Positions 1-12,395 of a stretch of DNA of 64,000 bases are shown here, piece by piece. Location: the NCBI GenBank assembly GCA_050084515.1, contig CM114273.1, positions 29,326,001-29,390,000 of the forward strand. Direction: 5' to 3'. Position numbers and translations under genes: made by a program. Position 1 is the first letter of the stretch, and each line of letters opens with the position of its first letter. This stretch comes from Blasia pusilla (lineage: Eukaryota > Marchantiophyta > Marchantiopsida > Blasiales). The notes beneath the pieces are model-generated. The model was not told the origin of the DNA. It was given only the letters and a program-made list of their open reading frames with translations, and made no database searches.

Positions 1-436
1 AAAAACAATCAGCAAATGTGTAGACCATTCAAACATTCAAGAAAAAGCAGCAGTGCTTGAGGAATCACAACTCGTAGAGCACTCCAACATTTAGCAGCAA
101 TCTGGAAAAGGTTTCACACCTGCTACTGATTGGGTTCCACGACTTGTCTTTTCAAAATTATTATCTTCAACATTGACTTTAAGATATGAAGTGATGGATT
201 TCCCCAGCTCCGGCATGTTCAAAGGAAGGTTAAGGGACTTCACTGACCAAATGGGCAACTTACACAAAGTGAAGTTTCAAGACCGGAATACCTAGGCAAG
301 CGTTTTCTTAGGATAAATTGTCTAAAAGATGTGGTACACTCCTCGGATCACTCAAGGCACAAGGACACACACTGCAAGCTTTATATTGAAGACCAAAAGT
401 GCAGTGAAACATAATAACGTTGCAAAGAAGACACAC
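1..436. other. Presumed intron of the DDT-domain gene; no further exon recognised
   Basis: No reading frame in these bases continues the DDT domain. The stretch is probably intron on the minus strand of the gene whose second exon ends at 437. Confidence 0.4.
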
Positions 437-2144
437 CTTCAAAAGTATAATATGAATATTACCCAATCTGTTATTGGGCATGAGCAAAGCGGATTCCAAT
501 TCATCCGCCGTAAAATCATCCACAATCTTTAGAACAGGGCGGAAAACCTGCACATGCCACCAAGGGAGCTCAGACAACTGTAAGACTGTTTCTCAAAGCT
601 TTCGATCAGTTCAGCTAGACCAACGCTAGCGCACTGGTTCACAGTGCGACAAGTGAGCAGATAAGAAGAGTCTCCAGCAACTTCCAGCAATAGGGAGTCA
701 AAACCGTCGTTCATTATGTTCATTCGTGTATCAAGAGTCCACGCCATCTGATCCCTGCTGCCAAAATGCCAGCCATTATGAGATTCCTTCACTGTCTTCA
801 AATTTTTCCATGACAGGAGTGGAACATCGCTGCCACCAGCATCACATTGAATGACTCCCCCTACTTACTGCTAAATTTAACCCTTTTGAGTAGTTATCGG
901 AACTACTTGAGACTTCAGGGCCAAGAACACCAACCACATGGGTAATCAGCTCCCTAAGAAGACTTGCAGGTCGTGAAGGCAACCAAGAGATGAAATGCGG
1001 TTTTGAGGGCGGCCGTTAGGTCACCTACAGTCATACATGTGTGTGGCCGAACTTCACACGAGGGGTATATGGCTTACTGGAAGCTGGTAACAGCAGAGGA
1101 ACCAAAGCATGCCGTGATGCCTCGGGAAACCTTTTCCGAATTCTTTTCGGATCCTTAGGATCTCCCTGTCGAGTCTGTCGAGGTATAAATCGGCCCTTTC
1201 GGAGGAAATTGTCCAAGGAAACCGAGTGGAAATGCGAAGTAGAACCTAATACTTTCCCACAGTAGCTGGTCCCATTGCCTGACCGGAATGAACCCAGTCT
1301 CTGCACAGCTCATGGCCGTTGCATAGTTCATCCCATAATTCATCGAGTTGCGTAGCGGATAATCTGGGCTTGGAGAACAGCTTCGATTTTTTCGATGATT
1401 GACGAACGAGCCCCACAAGCCTTATAAATGTGAACAAGAAGCTGAGATGGTGGCAGCTCAGAAGTTCAAATGGCAAGATTAGTATACCCTAGGGGAGACA
1501 CGAATTTCTGACATCCGAAAGTGTACGTGAGGTCAGTGAGCTAGGCTGAGAAGCCCTACCTAAAGCAGGCTGATCCAAATTATTGTCCCGGACGGGAAAG
1601 GCGCACTCATGATGCCCAGATATTAGCTCGGACTACATTCGACGCTCCATGACCAAAGTCCCTTTTCGCGTTAGAACATTAAAAGCGTTCCCACGGATAG
1701 TAAAGTTAACAGGTAGAACGTCTCGAAACAGACACGCCCAATCGGACCACGGAGAAAGCAGTTGAACCTTAAAACACGAGACAATTTGTAGGCGACTTCT
1801 GCCATCCCTGTCGGACGAAGCACCATCATCCTAAGTTCGACGCAGAAAGGCTGAAAGAGAAGCGGTGGAAGCGAGCATACATTGAGAAAGTGAAGAACGG
1901 AAGCAAGTTCCCACATATTCCGCAATTGCCATCGCTCCTCTTGAGCTGGAGAAATAGGCGATGAGAGTACAATCGGGGTGAAAGGCTCCGATGAAGGTTT
2001 AACAGCAGCAAACTTCTTCAGAGAAGTGACCTTCCGTGAAGGCAACGGCGCCGGAGGCGCTAGTCTGGCGGGGGTGCGCGCAGTGCATGCACGCGTGGGA
2101 CGCCTTCGAGGCCTATCATCTGCGGAAGGCCCCGCCCCCGTCAT
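437..2144 (-). CDS. DDT-domain chromatin protein, 5' part (DDR4-like); gene runs off the window
   Basis: Two exons can be joined in phase. Exon 1 is 2144-1881 (88 codons) and ends at a GTATGC donor. Exon 2 is 547-437 (37 codons), entered through a GTGCAG acceptor and left at a GTGTGT donor. Exon 1 has a basic, Ala/Pro-rich N-terminus and ends with RWQLRNMWELASVLHFLN. Exon 2 begins VFRPVLKIVDDFTADELESA and continues with the LLMPN and IHIILLK motifs. This is the helical pattern of a DDT domain, a module of ISWI-type chromatin remodelling partners, and it resembles plant DDR4-type proteins as I remember them. The start is the first ATG in frame. The intron is about 1.3 kb. The remaining DDT helices and the C-terminus must lie beyond base 1, so the protein is partial. 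Family placement is from memory; the DDT call rests on two exons. Confidence 0.62.
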
Positions 2145-3430
2145 GCACCTATTTCACTCGGCCTCGGCGCCTGGCTGGCTCTCTCTTTCAAGCGAGGGCT
2201 GCCACAAACGCACACAGCCGTACTCTGCCGTCCACAGAGAAAGAGACAGAGGTAAACACTGGCCAGAGCTGCCGTGGCGTATTCTAGTCGAAGCGCTCGC
2301 TTCCCTCACTGAAACGCCTTCTCTAATACATAAACTCGCTCGTTCGATGTCCCGAGGTCAAAGCTCACGCCTCCAACAATGCCAAAGCTCGGAACGACCA
2401 ACAACAACACCTCCTTCCCGACACGGAGCATCGTCCGACCGCCCTCCCCGCACCAAGACCACAAACCCTCCTTCCTCTCTCCCAGTGTGCTCTCCTTCCC
2501 CTTCCCTCCACTCTTCCACCATTCAAATTGTCCCGTTCTCCACTCCTCGTAGGTCAAAATAACATCCTTCCTCCGACCTGTTCACCGATCCATCGCTCCC
2601 CCGACCGATCCCTACAGTTCCTTCCTTCCTCCTCCTCCTCCTCCTCCTCAGCCTCCTCCTCCCAAACTTAGCCCCCGACGCTCTCTCTGATAATCGATCC
2701 CCTCTCCCCGCTTCTCCAGGTCCCTTCTTTCCCTGAAGAGAAGTCGAGCTGCGCCCCTTTCTCCCACTCGTCTTCGCAGTCTTCTCAAAGCCTCCTCCTT
2801 CCTTCCCTTCCCTTCCCTCCTTCCTTTCCTGTGCCCCGCGTGCTCGTCTGCCTTCGTTCGCCCACCCCTCTCCCTCAGTCGTCGTCGTGTTCCTGCTCTC
2901 CTTCCATCGCTGGCTGCGTTCGGTGATCGTTATTATTCGTAGGTCCGAGAGAGCGGTCGGAGGCAGAGCTATCGGACCAGTGCTGCCCGCTTTCCCGGAA
3001 CCGGCGGGTCTGACAGCGGATCCGCGGCTCCGCGGTCCGACGGAGCGGGGGACCGGGCGGACGTCCCACGGCGGCGCTCATTGGGGTGCGACGCATGGCG
3101 CCGCAAGATTTGGTACGCCATGCTAGACCATGGATGCATGCCATCATCATGCACCCGCCCATGCCACCATGGATGCATGCGGCATGGGTGCCTGCAGTAG
3201 TTTTGTTTCGTTTCGTTAAGGCCCAGGGAGGGAGGGAAGTACTAGGTTCCGTTACGAGGCCTCTACAGTCGTTCGGCATCAAACGCGTGCGAAGAATACG
3301 GGGATTCGTGTTCCTGTAAGAAAGAAGGTTCGTTTTCCATATAAGAGTCATCTTGCGTATATACACCAGTTTCGTACGAATGGTCTCGGCGGCAACTCGT
3401 GAACTAACTCACCCGGTCTATTTACTACAC
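2145..3430. promoter_or_regulatory. Upstream region of the DDT gene, strongly CT-rich on the plus strand
   Basis: Directly upstream of the minus-strand start. About 2400-2900 is almost pure C/T on the plus strand (GA-rich on the transcribed strand), with a CTC/CCT microsatellite near 2626-2660. GA-rich 5' leaders and core promoters are common in plants. About 3080-3190 is rich in ATGCATG/CATGG motifs in several imperfect copies. Open frames on both strands here are a by-product of base composition and show no domain. Confidence 0.4.
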
Positions 3431-3479
3431 GAGGGATTAGTCCGGCCATTTGAGGTGTTTATGTTCATTTATCTATCCT

Positions 3480-4680
3480 AGATTTGTGGAAATAAAAAAA
3501 AATATTTGAAGAGTTAGTGTTTAGGGTCGCTCAAAAGATTAATAATTTTCTCCGTTAATTCAAAAAATTTCTTGTTGTTGGTAGCATGTGAAACATTTTC
3601 TTGTTATTCAACGGTCATGTGTCAAGCAAATAGATGTTTGCAAAATGTTTGAAAAGCTAGTGTATGGTCCGTGAAGGAAAAAAAATTAATGATGTTCTTC
3701 ATTAATTCAAATTTTTTCTTGCCCCCGGTAGCATGTGAAATATTTTCTTGCTACCTAATTGTCATGTGTCAAGCAGATAGATGTTTGCAAATCAAGAAGG
3801 CACTCTCCCATAATAATTTAGATGAAGTGCCCGTACGATGCAAGAGAAATAAAAAAAATGCTTGAAAATCTAATGTATAGCCCGTGAAGGGAAGATATTA
3901 ACGATGTTCTACATAAATTAAAAATTTTTCCTGCTACCTATAACATGTGAAACATTTTCTTATTGCCCAATTGTCACGTGTCAAGCAGATAGGTGTTTGC
4001 AAATCAAGAAGGCACTCTTCCATAATAATATAGATGAGGTGTATGTGCTATGCAAGGGAAATAAAAAAGCGTTTGAAGATCTAGTATATAGCCGGTGAAG
4101 GGAAGATATTAATGATGTTCTACATAAATTCAATTTTTTTTCCTACTACCCGTAGCATGTGAAATAATTTCTTGTTGCCTAATTGTCATGTGTCAAGCAG
4201 ATAGGTGTTTGCAAATCAAGAATACACACTTCCATAATAATATAGATGAGATACATGTGTGATGCAAGGGAAGAAAAAAAGTGTTTGAAGAACTAGTGTG
4301 TGGCCCGTGAAGGGAAGAGATTAATGATGCTCTACATTAATTCAAATTTTTTTTCTTACTGCCCATAGCATATAAAAAATTCTCTTACTGCCTACTTGCT
4401 ACATGTCAAGTAAAGAGGTGTTTGCAAATCAAGAAGGTACTCTTCCATAATAATATAGATGAGATGCACGTGCGATGCAAGAGAAATAAAAAAGTGTTTG
4501 AAGAGCTAGTGTATAGCCCGTGAAGGAAAGAGATAAATGATGTTGCACATAAATTCAAATTTTTTTCTTGCTCCCCGTAGCATGTGAAATATTTTCTTGT
4601 TGTCCAATTGCCACGTGTCAAGCAGAGAGGTGTTTGCAAATCAAGAAGGCACTCTCCCATAATAATATAGATTATTAAAG
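3480..4680. repeat. Tandem array, period about 212 bp, five to six units
   Basis: The landmark TGTTTGCAAA recurs at 3635, 3782, 3994, 4206, 4419 and 4631, so spacings are 147 (a shortened unit) and then 212, 212, 213 and 212. Each unit also has a GTCAAGCAGAnAG segment before the landmark, CTCTCCCATAATAATATAGAT after it, then TGTTTGAAG and GCCCGTGAAGGGAAGA. Units differ by scattered substitutions. There is no coding capacity. Confidence 0.9.
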
Positions 4681-4734
4681 TGCTAACATACGATATAGGC
4701 GATAAATTTTCTCTTTAGTTTAATTATTTTTAAA

Positions 4735-4985
4735 TGACACATTAACAATAGAAGAATCTCAAGTGGAAGAGGTGTCTACACCCTAGAAGGGTTTCGTCTC
4801 ATCTCATGCACGTGAATGTAAGAACTAATCATGTTGCACACAATGTTTTTTTCTGCCCGTGAAATGGAAAAAAATTTCCTTCTTTCTGGAAAGTAGGAAA
4901 CATGTTTTACTACTCGGTTGCTACATGTCAAGTAGAGAGGTGTTTGCAAATCAAGAAGACACTCTCCAATAATCATATAGATATA
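4735..4985. repeat. Diverged outlying unit of the 212-bp repeat
   Basis: The same landmark, AGAGAGGTGTTTGCAAATCAAGAAG, is summarised by its core at 4941, 310 bp after the previous unit, followed by CACTCTCCAATAATCATATAGAT. A related inverted segment lies at about 36665-36835. Confidence 0.7.
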
Positions 4986-6689
4986 TACGAGAATTGTATA
5001 AGGATGAAGGATTCCTTGTCACGTGATATATTTCTAAACAGGAGATAGGATATTCATTCTTCTACATGTTGGAAACCATAACCACGCATAGGTAACCAAG
5101 ACACACATGATCACATCCATCATATATTCTATCATAAATCAACAAGTACATCTTGCATATATATACCATAGTTTCTCTCTCATGTCAAACCAAACTTAGT
5201 TTAACTCACTCTCATAGGGAGAGGGTTGGGGTACTCGCAAGGCATTCACTACCGTAGTTTCGCCATTTTAAGGAAGGAGATCCAATAAATATAAAATAAC
5301 TCTCAAACTCCCTCTCCGTGAGGTATATCCTCCCTTCCTCCCCTAAACTCTCTCCTCGATGAAATAATCACGTATGTCACCTCTCCAATCCTAACCCATG
5401 ATAGTGAATTAATGAGCACTTTCCTAATCAATAGCTCAACTATGCATGAAATATTAAGGTCCTAAAAATGGCCCTAAATTGACCTCAAATTAAAGGTAAC
5501 ATATGCATGCTCAAACACCTCCCCAATAAGTTATTCTTGACCTACAAACCTCTCAAGGTGCGTTGTGGGGACCCTCTTTACTATAACACAAATGACATAA
5601 CAGAGACTCTACTTCATGGAAGATCATTTCTTTCATTGTGAGTAACCAATCTCTTTGCACAAATTGTATATTCTTGCCTTTGCGTTTCACTTTGCATTAC
5701 CTTTCAAAAATCACATGTATCGGTATGATTTTATGGAACAAGTTTGAAATGTAACAAAATACAAGAGAGGGCATAATTTTAAAAATTAACCCAAGTTGAA
5801 AATAAAAGAAATTAAATGCATCAAAGAAGTCTCTTAAGGAAGTGAACCTACTTTATTAACGTTTTGACTATAGTTGAATATACTTCTAAATTATTTCACT
5901 ACAAAAATCCTTTCTTCCGTATATGTAAACACTTCTATCGAAAAACATTTAAGAGAAACTTCTAACCGCAACAACTTATGATTTTTATGATCTTCTCTAG
6001 AAGGGGGGAATATGGAAAATTAGGTTTCCATCGTAGAATTTTTTTAAAAATAAGGCTCAATATTTTTAAGAATAAATTTTCAACATGAGGGAATTTTTGT
6101 TTTAGAAGCAATGAATGAAAGAAAAACAAATCTTCAAATTGGAAAACAATTATGTTATGGAGGGAATCAAGTAAATTGTACATACTCAAGTTCATAGGAA
6201 TATATGACAAATATAATGTTAAAAGTGTAAATAAATCCTTGGAAGAAATCTTTTTAATAAGAATGTACATTTATGAGCCCTAATGATGGCAAGTAAATTT
6301 AGTATTTATCCATTATGGTAACACGTTGCATTGTTCTCTGTGAACAAGATGGATTAAAATTGCAAATCTTTGCAATATGCTTGTTACCCAAATATTGCAT
6401 GCATTACCATTAGATTATGTCATTCAATTTGCAATGTGTTAGGAAAAAATGCAATGTGTTTTTGATCTAGTATGGATTGCATACTCCAATCCCTTCTCCT
6501 TCCTCCAATGTGTAAGATGTTTTGGATGAAAGGGGACTTCCCTATTGGAGTGGATCGAGGGAATTGAATCTAAGGCTTTTTTAATTTCCATATCACAAAA
6601 TATTTTTTCTTATATGTACATTCACAAGTTGATGCCCCTGTGTTGCACGGGTAAATGATTATTTTAAATTTTCAATCATTACCCAAGAA
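4986..6689. other. AT-rich intergenic DNA with a diverged LTR fragment at about 5195-5500
   Basis: Around 5195-5480 the plus strand resembles the reverse complement of the LTR at 57157-57837: a CTCTCAAACTCCCTCTCC segment with GAGGTATA just after it, then TATTAAGGTCCT. This is a decayed minus-strand copy. The rest is AT-rich with no supported gene. Confidence 0.45.
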
Positions 6690-8545
6690 CTTAATTGAAT
6701 GGATGCCTCTCCATCACCCTTGCGCCCCCAGCCAGTGTCTCATCCATCCCGAAAGACGTTGCGCTCCAAAGTGGACGTAATGTCACAGACGCCTCTTGTA
6801 TCCGTCTCTGCTCAGCCAAACCAAGACTCAAACACCCAAGTAAGAGAGTTCAGGTCCATAGCCTGACCCAATACCTGTCTACGGGATGCCTCTGCCATCA
6901 TAGGCACCACCGTCGTACCTCTAGAGAATCCCATAGCTCGCTCTCATTCGTCGACGTTGGGCTCCACGAGCGTACCCGCCGGCTCATCCCAGACCATGTC
7001 TAGTCCTCCCTGACAAAAAAGCATGAGATGCCGAAAAATTCACCAACGTAGGCAATGCTGCCCTCTGATGGCCCACCCGATTGGCCACTGCCAACAGTGG
7101 TACATCATCATGAGTAACAACTTGAAATCGCCGCCATGGATCCAAGATGCATCCACTGTAAGTAGTGATGGTTTCTGGACTCCATCATAAGCCCGCCTCA
7201 GCAACTCGGATGGTAAAGGTTCGTGCACCACAATCGTGGACAGTGTACGCGCGATCCAACACTTGCCGCATCCAACATCACTACAAGTCCTATCCACGAC
7301 CGCACCTGATGTACACTCGCCATCACTCAGGCTTGAGTGTTACCTAACAATGGGACGTTCTCCAAAATGTAGGCTGGAGAACATCGCTGGATAGTCTGCA
7401 AGTGACGAAGAACTCGCAACATCTCCCAAAATATGGCCGACCTCCAGTCTTGCAAACCAAGTCCTCGACCCGCTGAAAAATGACCTTGATATGGCCACCC
7501 TGCCACCACCAAGTGTATTGGACCAACCCTATCCAGATCTGGCGCCCCCAACAATTGAATGTCGGCCGACAATACATGTTGATATCCCCTGACAGCAGAC
7601 ACTACCAATAATTGAGGATACTGCTGGACTAGTTTCGACACATGATGTAATGAGACTCTACGTGCAGTCTCATCTCTCTCCACATACAAGTACTGCTATA
7701 CTCGTACTCCGGCCTACAAAAATGCAGCCAACGCTATACTAATCCCTCCAAAGAGATCTAGTATACATACATCCTCCTCGGGATATTGCCACACAATTGG
7801 TGTGGTGTCCAAGGGTGTCAACGTCTCCACTCCTAGAGCACGTGGTAACTTTGTCCCGTCTCGCTCTAGAGCATAGGCTTGACTCCACACCTGCCTCACG
7901 AGATGGTCTGCTCTCCTCTGCAAATCAATGCTCTTTCCCCACAAAGTTGAAGTATCGCCACCAGATGTAGCCATGCTCGTCATCGCATGCCACTCCTCAA
8001 GACTATCCTTTGCAGAAATATCCTTTGCATCGGCATTCCCCTCCAATAAATCTCTAGGCCAACATAATGTGCCACAATAAGCAGAAATTGTTGTGGTCGA
8101 CCCTCACAGTGAACCATTAAGTCTCTCTGCAAATTGCATAGGTAGCTGACTGGCTCGTCCCTCATTTGACTGCCAACCTTGTCGGTAGGAGGCTGTCTCC
8201 TCCCAAACTCTCTCTGCAAACTGCATAGGTAGGAGCCAAGTGTGCACCCTAGAGGATACGATATGGTAGCCCCTACCAAAACATCATAAGACTCGGTCGG
8301 TGTCACAACCGCTCGTGTCCGCATCATCGCACTATCCATAAGATGATCCGGCCAAATCCTCACTGCGATCACATCGCGAGTCATGAACTGTGTCGTAGAT
8401 GTGCCTCCCAGTGAAGTCTGAATCTCGAATGGATATGGATTGATCTCACACTTCCGTAATCCCATCGCTACACATGTCGCCTTTCCCAACATAAGGGGTT
8501 GTGCTCCTGAATCAAGTAGCACTCTGTGCGGTCGATAAGGACAAG
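6690..8545 (-). pseudogene. Broken protease plus DNMT3-like DNA methyltransferase of a Ty3/gypsy-type element (copy 1)
   Basis: Read on the minus strand. At about 8545-8180 is a retropepsin-like segment with the active-site motif LLDSGAQPLML and, further on, ESYDVLVG. At about 8000-7300 is a cytosine-5 methyltransferase: motif I as DLFGGISIAL, a YVERDETARRVSLHH segment, a motif IV equivalent GWPYQGHFSAGRG, and motif VI as YILENVPLL. The catalytic Cys of motif IV (PCQ) is Tyr here because TAT replaces a Cys codon, so the enzyme would be inactive even without the in-frame stops and frame changes. A TAG interrupts the VRV-QYLYVE stretch. Homology to copy 2 fades out near 6690, where RT would begin. 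Copy 1 is joined head to head with plus-strand RNase H/integrase at about 8546. Confidence 0.8.
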
Positions 8546-9973
8546 TTGACGCCCTGCCCATCTTGAGGAGACTTATGTGTGATCGTCTGTTACAATTACA
8601 TATGGATTGGAATATGTTGGGATTAGGATCGGTGCTCACTCAGCAAGATAATGAGGAGAAGGAATTTGTAGTGGCATGCGCGAGCCACTCAAACAACACT
8701 ACGGAGGCGAGCTACAGTTCCTATGAGGGGGAGTGCTTAGCTTCAATGTGGGTAGTGGCCTATTTCAGATGTTATTTGGTTCGGAATCCTTTCACTATCA
8801 TTAGTGATCATCAGCCACTTAGATGGTTGAAGGAGTCTGACAAGCTTACATTAAAGCTTGCGAGATGAGCACTCTTATTGTCATACTTTTAGGTTTTCCA
8901 TCGCCCGGGACATATGAACCATGATGCAAATGGGTTGAGCCGTAACCCATGCACGAGCCAGAGTGATGCGTCTAGAGCTAGGTGGCATGGTCAGAATGAT
9001 GAGGAGATATTGTTAGGTTGGCGTGCTTTTGCCTATTTTTGTATTTTGGCTATGTTATGTTAGTTGGAGGCATCCACTCTATGACAAAGGTTGGATGGGG
9101 AGTCCTCAAATCCGCATGCTAGGGAGGAGTCGACAGGGACTCAAGACATCCATGATGACGAGATAGTCTTGGAGTACCTGCACATTGGTTTCTAAGTGAG
9201 CGCAATGGATGCTAGAGAGTAAGATCGAGTCCTACAACAAGCTAGGAGGTTTAGGTGGTAGGGGATACATATGCTTCAAGTTTGGGAGGATGGACAAGTG
9301 CAAACGGTATCACATCCTTCATAGCAAGCACGAGTCGTGAGACATGCTCACGATAAGTTGGGTCATTTTAGAATCAAGCGTACGTATAGCCTGCTTCAGA
9401 TTCAATATTCCTAATGTAGTATGCTCATTGATGTTCAACAATTTGTGGTTAGATGCTTTGTATGTGATAGGGGCATCGTTAAATGCCCCGACACTACACT
9501 TGTATCCTTTATCGCTCATGGGATTAGGATATCGTTGGAGTTTAGACTTTGCAAGGCCTTTACCATTGACTATACGCCATAGTCATTATATGTTGGTCAT
9601 GGGGAAGCACTTCTCCAAATGGATTGATTGAGTAGCGTTTCCACACAAGTTGAGTGAGGGAGCGGCTTATGCATTTCTTGATCAAGTTCTTAGTCATTTT
9701 GGCGTACTAGCAAAGGTATTGACATATCGGGATACTGAGTTTAGAAATGAATTTCAAGCATTGTGTGATCAGATATTGATAGATCATCGTGCAATTTCTC
9801 GAGTATTGATCCAATCTTGGCAGTTGTTCCTTTAGGCATGTTGTGTGGGTCAAGTAGAGGATCCACCATGATGCTAGTTTGTGATGGGTGTTCTAGGATG
9901 ACATATGTTGTTTTTGATGCCGCCTATTGACTTGGTTCCTCAGGGACGTTGGCTTTGTCCCAAATGTACATAG
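8546..9973 (+). pseudogene. RNase H, integrase and PHD-finger remnant of the same element type
   Basis: Plus strand, with stops and frameshifts. About 8558-8960: end of RT and RNase H (LHMDWNMLGLGSVLTQQD, YSSYEGECLASMW, ISDHQPLRWL, then a HRPGHMNHDANGLSRN segment). About 9330-9420: integrase zinc-binding part (HDKLGHFRIKRTYSLLQIQ). About 9440-9830: integrase core with LTIRHSHYMLVM and SEGAAYAFLDQVLSHFG. The second catalytic Asp is replaced by Tyr in VLTYRDTEF, and the region that should hold the catalytic Glu is missing. About 9860-9973: a frameshifted PHD finger (VCDGCSR and GRWLCPKCT) ending at TAG 9971-9973. The strand is opposite to the adjacent methyltransferase part, so a rearrangement joined the two. 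Confidence 0.8.
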
Positions 9974-10268
9974 GTGTGATAGGTAGATTACAAGATGACT
10001 CTTGATGTGATGTATTGCAGGAAGGTGACTAACGATGGAGCAAGATAACGCCCAACCTCTTGATCTTAGCACCAAAAAGATGCATAGCATTTAAACTTGT
10101 TTTGTAGGCTATCTGGAGTTATAAGGACTTAACGATCAACTAGGGGGAAGATTAGGGTTGTCTAGTCATGTGTAGATATGTTAGGATTCCTAGTTAGAAT
10201 GATCTTACATTTATGTGCATGAAAATTGATGCATGTATGTTGGTTGCAATATTTATTCGCATGAAAAT

Positions 10269-10500
10269 TGTCACGATAGATGAGATGTAGGATGGGATAG
10301 TATCGAGGCCTTAGACGGATCTTGTACATTCCTACTTTGAGAGGTCATACGTGACCTACTCGTAAGACATGATCGACGAGTATAGGTCATCCTGCCTTTA
10401 TGAGGAGTGGCAACCTTGGAGAGGTTGACCCTCCCATCCTTTGTATGAAGCCACTTGGGCCAATAAGATTGAGGGTTAGTTGGTAGTTCGTTGCACTTTG
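10269..10500 (+). repeat. LTR-like repeat, family B, copy 1
   Basis: Starts with TGTCACGATAGATGAGATG and contains TATCGAGGCCTTAGA, TTTGAGAGGTCAT, GTGACCTACTC, GGAGTGGCAACCTTGGA and GCCACTTGGGCC in that order. The same ordered motifs occur at about 63246-63480, and more weakly at 37565-37740. The TGTCACG start is typical of an LTR. It lies just downstream of the plus-strand PHD remnant and could be the 3' LTR of that element, but I found no polypurine tract that proves this. Confidence 0.6.
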
Positions 10501-11339
10501 CTAATCATTTGCAATGCATACTTGAAAATCTCAATGCTAGATGTTTACAAGTCTTTTATACCTCGTAAATGCACATGATTGGCAACTTACTCAAAATTAA
10601 CTCACACACTTATTTGTGGTTGCAAACTAGAGCTACTTGCATTGGACTCACAAATGGATCACAAATAACTCACAAACTAGTAGCAAATTGGAAAAATAAC
10701 TCTAAAAACAAGGAACATAGGCCTCTCATCCCTAGTAGTGATAGTAGTTTAATTTATTTTTTCCTTGAAATGATGTTGCTAATTTTGAATAGTATAAATC
10801 TACCATTGTGTGTTAATCTATTGCAACTTTGCATTCTCAACTAAAAAGATGATAACAAGAGGTACCACATTCGACCTATTGGAAAACAAATGTTTTAAAA
10901 AATAGTTTTTTATTCTATTTTTCTCTCAAGTGTTATCCATGCCTCAATATTTACTAGAGCAAAGCCACTACATACACCCTTCATAACAAAGAAACATAAT
11001 CATCTAAGTATCTCTCAAAATTTTCAAAAGGAGAATTAGTCCCGAAGTGAGTAAAACCCCCATAACATACAAACAAGCTAAAGGTAATCAAAATCTAAAA
11101 CCTTTCCCTAAATGTAGTCTTTCTAGCACTCCCAACCATGTTAACAAAATTATTAGGTTTTTCCTAGTATGCCAAGATGTTTTCGTAATGATACCTTCAT
11201 ATTTGGAATCCATCTTCTCCCAACTAGCAATCGATCTCCAAGGTGGATTTTTTGGAATCAGGGGAGAGAATTTCGTAGTGTTCAATCTCTTACCATTAGA
11301 AAAATTATGGTCAAGAATCTCCTCCATTTCCACAAACTC
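10501..11339. other. No gene recognised
   Basis: AT-rich sequence with short open frames on both strands and no recognisable domain. The frames at 10569-10844 and 11047-11442 show no family motif. Confidence 0.5.
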
Positions 11340-11490
11340 ATTGTACTTAAGTCCATTAGTCATGTGTCGCATACACATCGCTACACAACATACATCGCTG
11401 TCACCAAACACATACACGCAAACAGGCACGATCCCATGCTAACTCATGGCATCCAAACAACGAGACAAGAAGTACCAAAAATCTCCAATC
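11340..11490 (-). repeat. LTR family C, fragment (internal 3' part)
   Basis: Reverse complement matches about 57655-57780 of the solo LTR at 57157-57837, including the CATGCTAACTCATGGCATCC and AACGAGACAAGAAGTACC segments. The match stops abruptly near 11490, where the methyltransferase element begins. Its other part resumes at 17220. Confidence 0.75.
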
Positions 11491-11669
11491 GCCCCCCTAG
11501 ATGGTGGTTAGATCCCTCTAACTCCAAATAGCCATCTATCCCTACCTACCATGACATACATCTCTCGGACGCTAAGAGCAAGAAGGTCGGGTGCTCATGT
11601 GGCCCCATCGTTAGTTGCCTTCTTGTCATTCATGTCATAGACATAAGTCGGAATGTACAACTACCTACT

Positions 11670-12395
11670 TTATGTACATTTGGGACACATCCATCATCCC
11701 TGAGGAACCCTAGTGAGAGGTGGCGTCAAACATGCCATATGCCATCCTCTCGAACATCCATCATACACTAGCATAGTGGCTGCACTACGGGCGGAACCAC
11801 ACAACATACACCGTAAGCCTGTAAGAACTTTTGCTAAGCTCGGATCAACTGTACCATCAATGTTCGAAAGATGACATGGCGCATAGTTACGCACATGGTC
11901 CTTCCAAACCATACCATCGCATCCCTCCAATAAGAGAACACCGGATGGCAAAACCTCACGCACTCTCAAGATGGTGCGCCCTGCAGTCACATCCAACGTC
12001 GTGGGTGCCGTCTGCTGCAACTAGACATAGTCTCCATGATGAAACCTCCGGATAGCAGGTCCATAACGACCTCCCTAAATAGTCGCATACCTCAACGTAT
12101 CCCAATATTGCGCAATCGCCAAGTTCTCAAACGCCATGGGTATCACTCTCCGAAACAACTCAACCCTCTCACAATATGCTCGCATCCATACATCATGGTC
12201 ATCAAGGTTTAACACCTCACCAGTATCTCAACGAATGGCCGCAGGTAAATGTGGCTCACGGCCATAAACCAACAAGTACGGTGAGAAAGACGTTAAAGAT
12301 GCATGTCTGCTGAATCTGTGTCCCATCGCCAACCACGGAAACTTAAGGTCCCAATCACCTAGGTGACCTCTCTACAAGCCATACTTGCGTCGAGT
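11670..12395 (-). pseudogene. Integrase C-terminal part fused to a C-terminal PHD finger
   Basis: Minus strand. From about 12390 the frame gives a post-core integrase region (HLGDWDLKFPWLAMGHRFSR, SPYLLVYGREPHLPA, DDHDVWMRAYCERVELFRR), then a GTVWKDH-like linker. It ends in a zinc finger: CMLC, then YDGC, then HMAC, then CPKC before TAA at 11670-11672. This is the C4HC3 spacing of a PHD finger, a histone-tail reader module. One zinc ligand is lost (YDGC instead of CDGC, as kept in the 9.9-kb copy), and a TGA lies before the last Cys pair. In chromoviruses a chromodomain sits at this place, so the PHD finger is probably an analogous targeting module; that role is inference. Confidence 0.75.

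Noticed and set aside
1978-2562. 194-codon plus-strand frame rich in Pro, Ser and Thr
   Set aside because: It overlaps the DDT gene start on the opposite strand and a CT-rich tract; the composition is low complexity with no domain.
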